Source of the DNA: Stenotrophomonas maltophilia
Lineage (GTDB): Bacteria; Pseudomonadota; Gammaproteobacteria; Xanthomonadales; Xanthomonadaceae
Direction of reading: 5' to 3'
Assembly (NCBI GenBank): GCA_002363385.1
Contig: DEVL01000005.1
Span: 124,001 to 188,000 of the forward strand
Length of the DNA: 64,000 bases
Positions within the stretch are counted from its first letter, which is position 1. The number at the start of each line of letters is the position of its first letter. The notes under the pieces are model-generated. The model made no database searches. It had not been told where the DNA came from and worked only from the letters and a program-made list of their open reading frames with translations. This document shows, piece by piece, positions 33,102 through 42,478 of this stretch. The translations under genes were made by a program, and so were the position numbers.

Positions 33102-33527
33102 TCAGGTGCCTTGGGTACGCCGCAGCTGCAGCAGCATGACGGCAGGCAGCAACAGCGGCGGCCCCGCCAGCAGCAGGACCAGCGCCGTTGGACTGGCGGC
33201 GGCCTGCCAGACCGCCATACCGACGACTGCCACGGCGGCCAGTGCTCCAAGACCCAATGCCGCCCACGGCCAAGGCCCGCTGTCGCGCAGGCCGGTGCGT
33301 CCCGCTCGAAGATAACGGCCGCTCAACCACAGCCAGCCGATGACCCCGATCAGGCCCGCACTGCCCCAGCCCCCGATCAACAGGCGCGAGGCGCGATCGA
33401 GATAGGCCGGTTCGACGAACGCGACCCAGACCCCGATGGCGGCGAAGGTGCCGCCGCCGGCCATCCCTACGATGCCGCAGATCAGGGCCAGCACGGCGTA
33501 GGTACGCCGTTGCCGGCCCTCGTCCAT
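33102..33527 (-). CDS. Hypothetical four-helix inner-membrane protein
   Basis: This 141-residue protein starts MDEGRQRRTYAVLALICGIV and has four hydrophobic segments at about residues 12-34, 48-68, 85-107 and 113-133. The first contains a glycine-rich GIVGMAGGGTFAAIG stretch. No enzyme motif is visible. The start codon lies one base after the glyA stop (TGATATG), so it is translated from the glyA message, and the second membrane protein follows at once. Function unknown. Confidence 0.6.
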   Translation of the reverse strand: MDEGRQRRTYAVLALICGIVGMAGGGTFAAIGVWVAFVEPAYLDRASRLLIGGWGSAGLIGVIGWLWLSGRYLRAGRTGLRDSGPWPWAALGLGALAAVAVVGMAVWQAAASPTALVLLLAGPPLLLPAVMLLQLRRTQGT

Positions 33528-33528
33528 A

Positions 33529-34782
33529 TCAGCCGTAGACCGGGTACTTGCGGCACTGCGCGCTGACCGCGTCGCGGACGCGGGCGATCACCGCCTCGTC
33601 AGCCGGGGCGTCGAGCACATCGGCGATCCAGTTGGCCAGGTCCACGCAGTCCTGTTCCAAGTAACCGCGCGTGGTCACCGCCGGGGTGCCCAGGCGCAGG
33701 CCCGAGGTCACGAACGGCGAACGCGGGTCGTTCGGCACGGAGTTCTTGTTGACGGTGATGTGGGCCAGGCCGAGCGCGGCTTCGGCGTCCTTGCCCGAGA
33801 CATCCTTGCCGATCATGTCGACCAGCATCAGGTGGTTCTGGGTGCCGCCGGAGACGATCTTGTAGCCACGCGCGATCAGCGTGTTGGCCATCGCCTGGGC
33901 GTTCTTGACCACCTGCTGCTGGTAGGCCTTGAAGCCCGGCTCCAGCGCTTCCTTGAAGGCAACGGCCTTGCCGGCGATGACGTGCATCAGCGGACCGCCC
34001 TGGATGCCCGGGAACACGATGGACTGCAGCTTCTTCTGCAGTTCTTCGCTGGCCCCCTTGGCGATGATGATGCCGCCGCGCGGGCCGCGCAGGGTCTTGT
34101 GGGTGGTGGAGGTGACCACGTGGGCGTGCGGCAGCGGGCTCGGGTAGACGCCGGCGGCGACCAGGCCGGCCACGTGTGCCATGTCCACGAACAGGTAGGC
34201 ACCGACCTTGTCGGCGATCGCGCGGAAACGCGCCCAGTCGATGACCTGCGAGTAGGCCGAGAAGCCGGCGACGACCATCTTCGGCTTGTGCTCCAGCGCC
34301 AGACGCTCGACCTCGTCATAGTCGATCAGGCCCGCTTCGTCCACGCCGTACTGGATGGCGTTGAACAGCTTGCCCGAGGCGTTGACCTTGGCGCCGTGGG
34401 TGAGGTGACCACCATGGGCCAGGCTCATGCCCAGAATGGTGTCGCCCGGCTGCAGCAGCGCGAAGTAGACGGCCTGGTTGGCCTGCGAGCCGCTATGCGG
34501 CTGCACGTTGGCGTAGTCGGCGTCGAACAGCTGCTTGAGGCGGTCGATGGCCAGCTGCTCGGCGATGTCCACGTATTCGCAGCCACCGTAGTAGCGCTTG
34601 CCCGGGTAGCCCTCGGCGTACTTGTTGGTCAGCTGGCTGCCCTGGGCTTCCATCACCGCCGGGCTGGTGTAGTTCTCGCTGGCAATCAGCTCGACATGGT
34701 CTTCCTGGCGCTGGGTTTCGGCGGCAATGGCCTTGGCCAGTTCGGGATCGTAGGTTTCGATGCGGACGTCACGCGGGAACAT
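33529..34782 (-). CDS. glyA: Serine hydroxymethyltransferase
   Basis: GlyA interconverts serine and glycine with tetrahydrofolate and feeds one-carbon metabolism. The 417-residue product starts MFPRDVRIETYDPELAKAI and shows ENYTSPAVMEAQGSQLTNKYAEG, YGGCEYVDIAEQLAI, HSGSQANQAVYFALLQPGD, SLAHGGHLTHGAKVN and the PLP-lysine motif VTSTTHKTLRGPRGGIII. A TACAAT -10-like hexamer on the minus strand lies upstream near 34830. No riboswitch was seen in the 235-bp leader region. Confidence 0.98.
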   Translation of the reverse strand: MFPRDVRIETYDPELAKAIAAETQRQEDHVELIASENYTSPAVMEAQGSQLTNKYAEGYPGKRYYGGCEYVDIAEQLAIDRLKQLFDADYANVQPHSGSQANQAVYFALLQPGDTILGMSLAHGGHLTHGAKVNASGKLFNAIQYGVDEAGLIDYDEVERLALEHKPKMVVAGFSAYSQVIDWARFRAIADKVGAYLFVDMAHVAGLVAAGVYPSPLPHAHVVTSTTHKTLRGPRGGIIIAKGASEELQKKLQSIVFPGIQGGPLMHVIAGKAVAFKEALEPGFKAYQQQVVKNAQAMANTLIARGYKIVSGGTQNHLMLVDMIGKDVSGKDAEAALGLAHITVNKNSVPNDPRSPFVTSGLRLGTPAVTTRGYLEQDCVDLANWIADVLDAPADEAVIARVRDAVSAQCRKYPVYG

Positions 34783-34974
34783 CGCTTACTCCAGGACAGG
34801 GGATGAGGGAACGGCAGCCCTTCATTGTAAGGCCGAGATCGGCGGCTGGCCCCTGCCGAAGGCGGGGTGGATCCATTCTCCAATGACGGCCAACAAGCTG
34901 AACTGCGACCGCGTTCCTTGAATTGTTCATTTTTTGTGATTTCAGACCCTAAAGACGTTCAGCCAGCGGCCGTT

Positions 34975-34992
34975 ATTCCCAATTCAGGGAAT
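34975..34992. promoter_or_regulatory. Inverted repeat upstream of the autotransporter gene
   Basis: ATTCCC and GGGAAT flank a 6-nt AATTCA spacer, 25 bp before the GTG start of the autotransporter gene. The spacing and position fit an operator or a leader hairpin. I could not identify a convincing promoter around it. No binding protein can be named. Confidence 0.35.
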
Positions 34993-35017
34993 CGTCTCAC
35001 TCAAACAGGGGTTGGCT

Positions 35018-38000
35018 GTGAATCATGTGTATCGCGTGGTCTTCAATCACGCGCTGAAGTGCGTGCAGGTTGTTTCAGAAATCGCCCGCGGCGGCCGCGC
35101 GGCCGCCACCTCCGGCGCGCGCTGCGCTCCGCAGCTGGCCGCCCTTTCCGCCGCCATCGCCCTTGGGTGCCTGTCATCCGCAGCGTTCGCGGCCTCTCCG
35201 GGCTGGAATGAATGGCGCGGGACGATCGACAGTGACTGGGCAACCCCTGGCAACTGGCAGCTGGGCAAACCCAGTGCCGCCGACCCGCTGGCCCGCGCGA
35301 CGTACATTGACAGCAACCGCACCGCCATCGTGGGGACCACGGGCGAAGGCACCAATCACATCCACGTGGGTGACACCGGCATCGGCACGCTGGTGATCCA
35401 GGGCGGCGGTCAGCTGACCTCGGCCACCATCTTCATGGGCACCGGCGAAGTCCTTGGTACCCGCGGCACGGCCGACGGTCGCGCCACCATCAGCGGTGCC
35501 GGTTCGCGCTGGACCGCGTTGGGGACCATTGGCGTCGGGCATTGGGGCAAGGGCCTGGTCGACGTCAACGACGGCGGCACGCTGGCAATCGGCAGCGACG
35601 CGTACATCGCCTCCGGGCTCGGGGCAGTGGGCGTGGTCAATGTCACCGGCGCCACCTCCTCCTTCACGACCGGTGGCACCCTGCTGCTGGGTGCGGGCGG
35701 CAACGGCACCGTGAACGTGACCGATGGGGCGAAGGTGACTGCACAGTTCTCCCGGGTCGGCGTCAACGCGGGCAGCGTGGGCCTGATGGCCGTGAGCGAC
35801 GGTGCCAGCTGGACCACTACCCGCGACCTTCGCATCGGCGACGGCGGCACCGGCACGGCCCGCCTGTCCGGCGGCGCCACCGCCACGGCGGGCAGCGGAC
35901 TGTACGTCGGCTCGGCCGCCACCGGCGTGGGTCGGCTGGAAATCCGCGACACCGGCTCCCGCCTGGATGCAGGCGTCGCGCAGATGGTGTTCGGCGACCT
36001 CGGCAGCGCCACGGTCACCGTGTTCGACGGCGGACGCTTGAGCGGCGGCGAAGCGTGGCTGGGCAACCGTGTTGGCGGCAACGGCGCGGTCGAGGTCACC
36101 GGTACCAACAGCCAGTGGCAGAGCACGATCCTCAAAGTGGGCACCAACGGTACCGGCAGCTTCCTGGTCGACGACGGTGCCAACGCCCTGGTCACCGGCT
36201 CGATCGACCTGGCCATGACCAGCACCAGCCGCGGCACGATCACGGTCGGCCAGAACGCCACCCTCGCGGTGGGCGACAGCGGCAGCAGTCAGGTCGCCAT
36301 CACCGCTGGCACCGGCCAGGGCCTGTTCGAACTGGCGGGCGGCACCCTGCGTGCCAACACCTGGCTCAATCTGGACAGTGCTGTGCTGGTCTCGGCGGAC
36401 TCCACCGTGGAGGTGACCAGCAACCTGATGGCCTCCCGCGCCTTCAGCGGCAGCGGCGCCCTGCGCAAGACCGGTGCCGGCACGCTGATGCTCGGTGCCG
36501 ACAGCACCTGGAGCGGCGGCCTGTACGTCGACCAGGGCACTCTCTCGGTAGGCACCAGCAAGGCGTTGGGCACCGGCACGCTGCGCATGGCCGACGGCAC
36601 CTCGCTGGGCCTGGGCAGCCCGATCACGCTGGACAACATCATCGCGCTCAACGGCGAGGTCGGCGTCTGGGTCGCCCCTGGCAACAGCGTGACCTTGGCC
36701 GGCGGCGTGCGTGATACCAGCGGCAACAGCCTGCTGGTGAAGAACGACAGCGGCACGCTGGTCCTGGGCGGCAGCGCCTACACCGGCGACACCCGCATCG
36801 AAGGCGGCACGCTGCTTGCCACCGGCAATGCACTGCCGACCGGCGACATCGAGATCGGGAACGCCGGCACCTTCGCCATCGACACCACCCGGGTGCTGCA
36901 GTACGCCGGCCAGTTCAGCGGCGGCGGCACTCTCCGCCAGGGGCGCCATTTCCTGACCCTGACCGGCGACAGCAGCGCCTTCACCGGCACCACCGTCGTC
37001 AACGGCGGCATGCTGGAGGTGACCGGTGCGCTGGGCGGCGACATCCAGATGACCAACAATGCCCTGCTGGCCGGCACGGGCAACGTGGGCAGCGCGCACC
37101 TGCTCAGCGGCAGCGTGCTGTCGCCTGGCAGCCGCCAGCTTGGCAGCGTCGGGCGTTTGTCGATGAGCGGCGACCTGGTATTCGACCCGAGCGCCACCTA
37201 CCAGGTGGACGTTGCCGCCGATGGCCGCAGTGACCTCGTCTCGGTGGCCGGACAGGCTACTCTGGGCACTGCGGGGACCGTTGCCGTTGCGGCAGCCGGC
37301 AACTGGGCGGTCTCCACCCGCTACACCGTGCTGACGGCAGGTGATGGTGTGGCGGGCACGTTCGCCGGGGTGAGCAGCAACTTCGCGTTCCTCGATCCGA
37401 CCTTGAGCTATGACGCCAACAACGTCTATCTGACCATGGCGCGCAATGACGTCTCCATGCCGGAGGTCGAACTGGCCTTCCCGGACGTGGTCGTCAATGC
37501 CAACCAGAAGGCCGTGGCCGGCGCGGTCGAAGCGCTGGGCGCGGGCAATGCGGTGTATGACGCCGTCGTCCGCCTGGAAGTGCCACAGGTAGTGCCGGCC
37601 TTCGACAGTCTGGGCGGCGAGATCCACGCCGCCGCGCGCACCGCGCTGCTGCAGGATCGTTTCCTGCGCGATGGCATCCACCAGCGCCTGGACGGCGCGG
37701 CAATGAGTGGCGTCCTCGCCGGCAACACCGGCGTGTGGGTGGCCGGCAGCGGCAACTCGCTGCGCCTGGATGCCGATGGCGTGGGCGCGCGTTCGCGCGT
37801 GCAGCAGCAGGGTCTGATGGCCGGTGCCGACTGGCGCATCAGCGAGCGCGTGCTGCTGGGCGTGGCGGCGGGCGAGCAGACCTTGACAAATCGACTGGAC
37901 GACCGCCAGGCCAAGGCCGAGGCGGACGCCACCGAGTACGGCGTGTACGGCCAGTTCCAGGGCGAACACTTCGGGTTGCGCGGTGGCGTCAGCCGCACCG

Positions 38001-38554
38001 ACTACCGCATCGACACCACCCGCGAGGTGACTGTCGGCAGCACCTTGTCGCAATCACTGGCGGCACGTTCGGATGCCACCGCCACCCGTGTGTTCGCGCG
38101 CGCGGGCTGGGACTTCACGGCCCGCACCCTGACCTTGACCCCGGAGATCGAACTGGCCCATGTGCGTCTGCGCAGTGAGCGGATCGCCGAAACCGGCGGC
38201 AGCAGTGCCTTGCAGGTGCAGGCCAACCGCGATGAGCTGAGCACTGGCGTGGCAGCACTGCGTGCAGTGTGGGACATCAGCGGCGGGCAGCGTGACCGTG
38301 CGGCGATCACCGCACGGGTCGGCTGGCAGTATGCCGATGGTGACCTGGGGGCGACGACGCGTGCGCGCTTCGAGAACGGCGGTACGGCGTTCGCGATGCA
38401 GTCTGTGCCGCTGGCGCGCAGCATGGGTCTTGCCGAGCTGGGCGTGGCGGTCAGTCCGACGACGGCAAGCCGCCTGTCGCTGCAGGCGCAGACCAGCGCC
38501 GGCGACGGCCAGCGCGATGTGGGCGTGCAGCTGAACTGGTCCGTCCAGTTCTGA
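35018..38554 (+). CDS. Large autotransporter (type Va) with ESPR signal and beta-strand-repeat passenger
   Basis: The 1178-residue product starts with an extended signal peptide region, MNHVYRVVFNHALKCVQVVS, followed by a long signal that ends SSAAFA near residue 58. The passenger (about 60-850) is made of repeated GTG-VNV-DGG/TL-type strands typical of a beta-helix, with the autotransporter-associated repeat segments SGSGALRKTGAGTLMLG and RIEGGTLLATG. The last 280 residues are an outer-membrane barrel beginning near GVWVAGSGNSLRL and ending in Phe (LNWSVQF). I choose the GTG at 35018, which puts AGGGG 7 bases upstream and begins the ESPR exactly; a TTG at 35012 is worse placed. Likely an adhesin; target unknown. 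Confidence 0.9.
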   Translation: MNHVYRVVFNHALKCVQVVSEIARGGRAAATSGARCAPQLAALSAAIALGCLSSAAFAASPGWNEWRGTIDSDWATPGNWQLGKPSAADPLARATYIDSNRTAIVGTTGEGTNHIHVGDTGIGTLVIQGGGQLTSATIFMGTGEVLGTRGTADGRATISGAGSRWTALGTIGVGHWGKGLVDVNDGGTLAIGSDAYIASGLGAVGVVNVTGATSSFTTGGTLLLGAGGNGTVNVTDGAKVTAQFSRVGVNAGSVGLMAVSDGASWTTTRDLRIGDGGTGTARLSGGATATAGSGLYVGSAATGVGRLEIRDTGSRLDAGVAQMVFGDLGSATVTVFDGGRLSGGEAWLGNRVGGNGAVEVTGTNSQWQSTILKVGTNGTGSFLVDDGANALVTGSIDLAMTSTSRGTITVGQNATLAVGDSGSSQVAITAGTGQGLFELAGGTLRANTWLNLDSAVLVSADSTVEVTSNLMASRAFSGSGALRKTGAGTLMLGADSTWSGGLYVDQGTLSVGTSKALGTGTLRMADGTSLGLGSPITLDNIIALNGEVGVWVAPGNSVTLAGGVRDTSGNSLLVKNDSGTLVLGGSAYTGDTRIEGGTLLATGNALPTGDIEIGNAGTFAIDTTRVLQYAGQFSGGGTLRQGRHFLTLTGDSSAFTGTTVVNGGMLEVTGALGGDIQMTNNALLAGTGNVGSAHLLSGSVLSPGSRQLGSVGRLSMSGDLVFDPSATYQVDVAADGRSDLVSVAGQATLGTAGTVAVAAAGNWAVSTRYTVLTAGDGVAGTFAGVSSNFAFLDPTLSYDANNVYLTMARNDVSMPEVELAFPDVVVNANQKAVAGAVEALGAGNAVYDAVVRLEVPQVVPAFDSLGGEIHAAARTALLQDRFLRDGIHQRLDGAAMSGVLAGNTGVWVAGSGNSLRLDADGVGARSRVQQQGLMAGADWRISERVLLGVAAGEQTLTNRLDDRQAKAEADATEYGVYGQFQGEHFGLRGGVSRTDYRIDTTREVTVGSTLSQSLAARSDATATRVFARAGWDFTARTLTLTPEIELAHVRLRSERIAETGGSSALQVQANRDELSTGVAALRAVWDISGGQRDRAAITARVGWQYADGDLGATTRARFENGGTAFAMQSVPLARSMGLAELGVAVSPTTASRLSLQAQTSAGDGQRDVGVQLNWSVQF

Positions 38555-38577
38555 GACAGCGCGTTGCTTCAAACGAA

Positions 38578-38602
38578 GGGCCCGCTTGCGCGGGCCCTTT
38601 TT
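38578..38602 (+). terminator. Terminator after the autotransporter gene
   Basis: GGGCCCGC and GCGGGCCC pair around a TTGC loop and are followed by TTTTT, 24 bp past the stop codon. Confidence 0.88.
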
Positions 38603-38656
38603 CATGGTGACGTTCGAAAACTGACGGTCAGCGTGTCAGTGCGATGCCAGGCCTGG

Positions 38657-39133
38657 TCACCGGTTGATCACGTAGTCCGCGATGATGCCGGTCGCGATTG
38701 CCACCAGCAGCAGGTTGCCGCGATCATCGCGGATCCACTGGTGGTCCCGCGGCGGGCGGCGCACCGAGTAGCGGCTGTAGTCATTGACCACGTAGACCGG
38801 GCCGCCGTAGTACTCACGGTAGCGGTGGCCACGCGCCCAGCCGTAGGAGCCATACCCCGGCGCCGGACGATAGACCACACGCGGCGGCGGCGGGCCCGGA
38901 CGGTAGTAACCACGGTTGTCGTAGCGATGATCGTAACGGCGGTCGTGGCGAACCTCGCGACGGTCATGACGATCGTGACGGTCATGGCGATCGTGGCGGT
39001 TGTCGCGGCGGTCATCACGCCACTCGCGGCGGTCGTGACCGCGGCCACGATGGTCATCGGCGAAGGCCGGGGCCACGGTGCCCAAGGCCAGCAGCGAGGC
39101 AACGGCCCCGACCACAAATCGATTCATGCGCAT
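38657..39133 (-). CDS. RcnB-like periplasmic protein with Asp-Arg-His repeats
   Basis: The 158-residue product has a signal peptide ending APAFA, then a highly charged region in which D, R and H alternate (a DRH tripeptide repeated about four times near residues 50-62), a tyrosine/proline-rich middle (GYYRPGPPPPRVVYRP), and the RcnB-type C-terminus RDHQWIRDDRGNLLLVAIAT. RcnB proteins are linked to nickel and cobalt homeostasis in E. coli; many homologues are only annotated by this C-terminal motif. The start at 39133 is preceded by GAGG at good spacing; the ATG at 39127 is the alternative. Confidence 0.75.
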   Translation of the reverse strand: MRMNRFVVGAVASLLALGTVAPAFADDHRGRGHDRREWRDDRRDNRHDRHDRHDRHDRREVRHDRRYDHRYDNRGYYRPGPPPPRVVYRPAPGYGSYGWARGHRYREYYGGPVYVVNDYSRYSVRRPPRDHQWIRDDRGNLLLVAIATGIIADYVINR

Positions 39134-39291
39134 GACTGGCCTCGCTTGGTGGGTTGATGTCTCCATGATGCGCACCGCGTCTGAACGGTCTCCGGCTGGA
39201 AACGGTTTCCAATTCAAGGGCTTTGACCCCGCATTCAGGCGGCGGCAAGGCCCAGACCCGGGGTCTCCCGGCGGCCCTGATCGCTTCCGGC

Positions 39292-39297
39292 TATAAT
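39292..39297 (+). promoter_or_regulatory. TATAAT -10 element upstream of ettA
   Basis: A perfect TATAAT lies 72 bp before the ettA start codon in the divergent gap with the RcnB-like gene. No good -35 hexamer is found at 16-18 bp, which is common in GC-rich genomes. Confidence 0.45.
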
Positions 39298-39368
39298 TGC
39301 CCCATCCTTTTCTTCTTCTGTTCCTGTTCCGTCCGGAACGGGCGCAGGGTTGCGCCTTCGGAGAGCTC

Positions 39369-41033
39369 ATGTCCTCGCAATACATCTACACCATGAACCG
39401 CGTCAGCAAGGTGGTCCCGCCCAAGCGGCAGATCATCAAGGACATCTCGCTGTCGTTCTTCCCCGGTGCCAAGATCGGCCTGCTGGGCCTGAACGGCGCC
39501 GGCAAGTCCACGGTGCTCAAGATCATGGCCGGCGTGGATACCGATTTCGAGGGCGAAGCCCGCCCGCAGGCCGGCATCAAGGTCGGCTACCTGGCCCAGG
39601 AACCGGAGCTGGACCCGACCAAGACCGTGCGTGAAGCGGTCGAGGAAGGCGTCGGCGAAGTGCTGCAGGCGCAGGCGCAGTTGGACGCCGTCTACCTGGC
39701 CTATGCCGAGGAAGGCGCCGACTTCGACAAGCTGGCCAAGGAACAGGAGCGCCTGGAGGCGATCCTGGCCGCCGGCGATGCACATACCCTGGAAAATCAG
39801 CTGGACGTGGCCGCCGATGCGCTGCGCCTGCCGCCGTGGGATGCGGTGATCGGCAAGCTGTCCGGTGGTGAAAAGCGCCGCGTGGCGCTGTGCCGCCTGC
39901 TGCTGCAGAAGCCGGACATGCTGCTGCTCGACGAACCGACCAACCATCTGGACGCCGAGTCCGTGGAATGGCTGGAACAGTTCCTGGCGCGCTACACCGG
40001 CACCGTCGTGGCGGTCACCCATGATCGCTACTTCCTGGACAACGCCGCCGAGTGGATCCTGGAACTGGATCGCGGCCGCGGCATTCCGTGGAAGGGCAAC
40101 TACACCGACTGGCTGATGCAGAAGGACGAGCGCCTGAAGCAGGAAGACAACCAGGAAAAGTCCCGCCAGAAGGCGATCCAGAAGGAACTGGAGTGGTCGC
40201 GCCAGAACGCCAAGGGTGGCCGCACCAAGGGCAAGGCCCGTCTGGCCCGCCTGGAAGAGCTGCAGTCGGTGGATTACCAGAAGCGCAACGAGACCAATGA
40301 AATCTTCATCCCGCCGGGCGAGCGCCTGGGCGCCTCGGTGATGGAGTTCAAGAACGTCTCCAAGAAGTTCGGTGATCGTCTGCTGTTCGACGAGCTCAGC
40401 TTCCTGGTGCCGGGTGGCGCGATCGTCGGCATCATCGGCCCCAACGGTGCCGGTAAGTCGACCCTGTTCAAGATGATCACCGGCCAGGAAAAGCCGGATT
40501 CGGGCGAGATCACCGTCGGCCCGACCGTCAAGCTGTCCTATGTGGATCAGAGCCGCGACGCGCTGGAAGGCAACCACAACGTCTTCCAGGAAATCGCCGG
40601 CGGCCTGGACATCCTCAACATCAACGGCATCGAGATCCAGTCGCGCGCCTACATCGGCCGCTTCAACTTCAAGGGCCAGGATCAGCAGAAGCTGGTCGGT
40701 TCGCTGTCCGGTGGTGAGCGTGGCCGCCTGCACATGGCCAAGACCCTGCTGCAGGGTGGCAACGTGCTGCTGCTCGATGAACCGTCCAACGATCTGGACA
40801 TCGAAACCCTGCGTGCGCTGGAAGATGCGCTGCTGGAGTTCCCGGGCAACACCTTCGTGATTTCGCATGACCGCTGGTTCCTGGATCGCATCGCGACCCA
40901 CATCCTGGCGTTCGAAGGCAACTCGCACGTGGAGTTCTTCCAGGGCAACTACCGCGAGTACGAAGAAGACAAGCGCCGCCGCATGGGCGACGACGCCGCG
41001 CCGAAGCGCCTGCGCTTCAAGGCGCTGAAATAA
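39369..41033 (+). CDS. ettA: Energy-dependent translational throttle protein EttA (ABC-F)
   Basis: EttA is a soluble ABC-F ATPase that binds the ribosomal E site and gates entry into elongation according to ATP/ADP level. The 554-residue product has two ABC domains, with Walker A loops GLNGAGKST and GPNGAGKST, signatures LSGGEKRRVALCRLL and LSGGERGRLHMAKTL, and LLLDEPTNHLDAESV and LLLDEPSNDLDIETL Walker B segments, joined by the charged P-site interaction linker around residues 240-300 (ERLKQEDNQEKSRQKAIQKE). There are no membrane segments. Length matches the family closely. Confidence 0.97.
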   Translation: MSSQYIYTMNRVSKVVPPKRQIIKDISLSFFPGAKIGLLGLNGAGKSTVLKIMAGVDTDFEGEARPQAGIKVGYLAQEPELDPTKTVREAVEEGVGEVLQAQAQLDAVYLAYAEEGADFDKLAKEQERLEAILAAGDAHTLENQLDVAADALRLPPWDAVIGKLSGGEKRRVALCRLLLQKPDMLLLDEPTNHLDAESVEWLEQFLARYTGTVVAVTHDRYFLDNAAEWILELDRGRGIPWKGNYTDWLMQKDERLKQEDNQEKSRQKAIQKELEWSRQNAKGGRTKGKARLARLEELQSVDYQKRNETNEIFIPPGERLGASVMEFKNVSKKFGDRLLFDELSFLVPGGAIVGIIGPNGAGKSTLFKMITGQEKPDSGEITVGPTVKLSYVDQSRDALEGNHNVFQEIAGGLDILNINGIEIQSRAYIGRFNFKGQDQQKLVGSLSGGERGRLHMAKTLLQGGNVLLLDEPSNDLDIETLRALEDALLEFPGNTFVISHDRWFLDRIATHILAFEGNSHVEFFQGNYREYEEDKRRRMGDDAAPKRLRFKALK

Positions 41034-41040
41034 GAAAGGA

Positions 41041-41069
41041 AAAACGGCCGCGCACTGCGCGGCCGTTTT
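41041..41069 (+). terminator. Terminator after ettA
   Basis: AAAACGGCCGCGC and GCGCGGCCGTTTT form a perfect 13-bp stem with an ACT loop, 7 bp past the ettA stop. The A- and T-runs at both ends let it work in either direction. Confidence 0.88.
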
Positions 41070-41077
41070 GCATTCCG

Positions 41078-41102
41078 GTAGGTCACGACCGTTGGTCGTG
41101 AC
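41078..41102 (+). repeat. GTAG-type REP-like palindrome
   Basis: The tetranucleotide GTAG is followed by GTCACGACC, GTT and GGTCGTGAC, a perfect 9-bp stem. Short intergenic hairpins headed by GTAG are an abundant REP family in Stenotrophomonas, where they are linked to RAYT transposases. It sits between the ettA terminator and the permease gene. Only this clear copy was found in the window. Confidence 0.65.
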
Positions 41103-41124
41103 ACCTTCGCCACGAGATTCCCCC

Positions 41125-42441
<1,317 letters not shown>

Positions 42442-42478
42442 GGGTGCGCCTACCGACGCGCGGTCGCCAGGCGGCGGA

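Noticed and set aside
35012..35017. TTG at 35012 as the autotransporter start
   Set aside because: The Shine-Dalgarno AGGGG would be almost adjacent; the GTG at 35018 has good spacing and begins the ESPR motif exactly.
35174..38053. Minus-strand frame of about 960 codons opposite the autotransporter
   Set aside because: A repeat-rich beta-helix gene gives repeat-rich antisense frames. The plus strand has the ESPR signal, barrel and terminator, so this frame is not coding.
38930..39020. Regular short repeats that could suggest a CRISPR-like or satellite array
   Set aside because: The 9-bp periodic repeats are in frame and encode the Asp-Arg-His tract of the RcnB-like protein.
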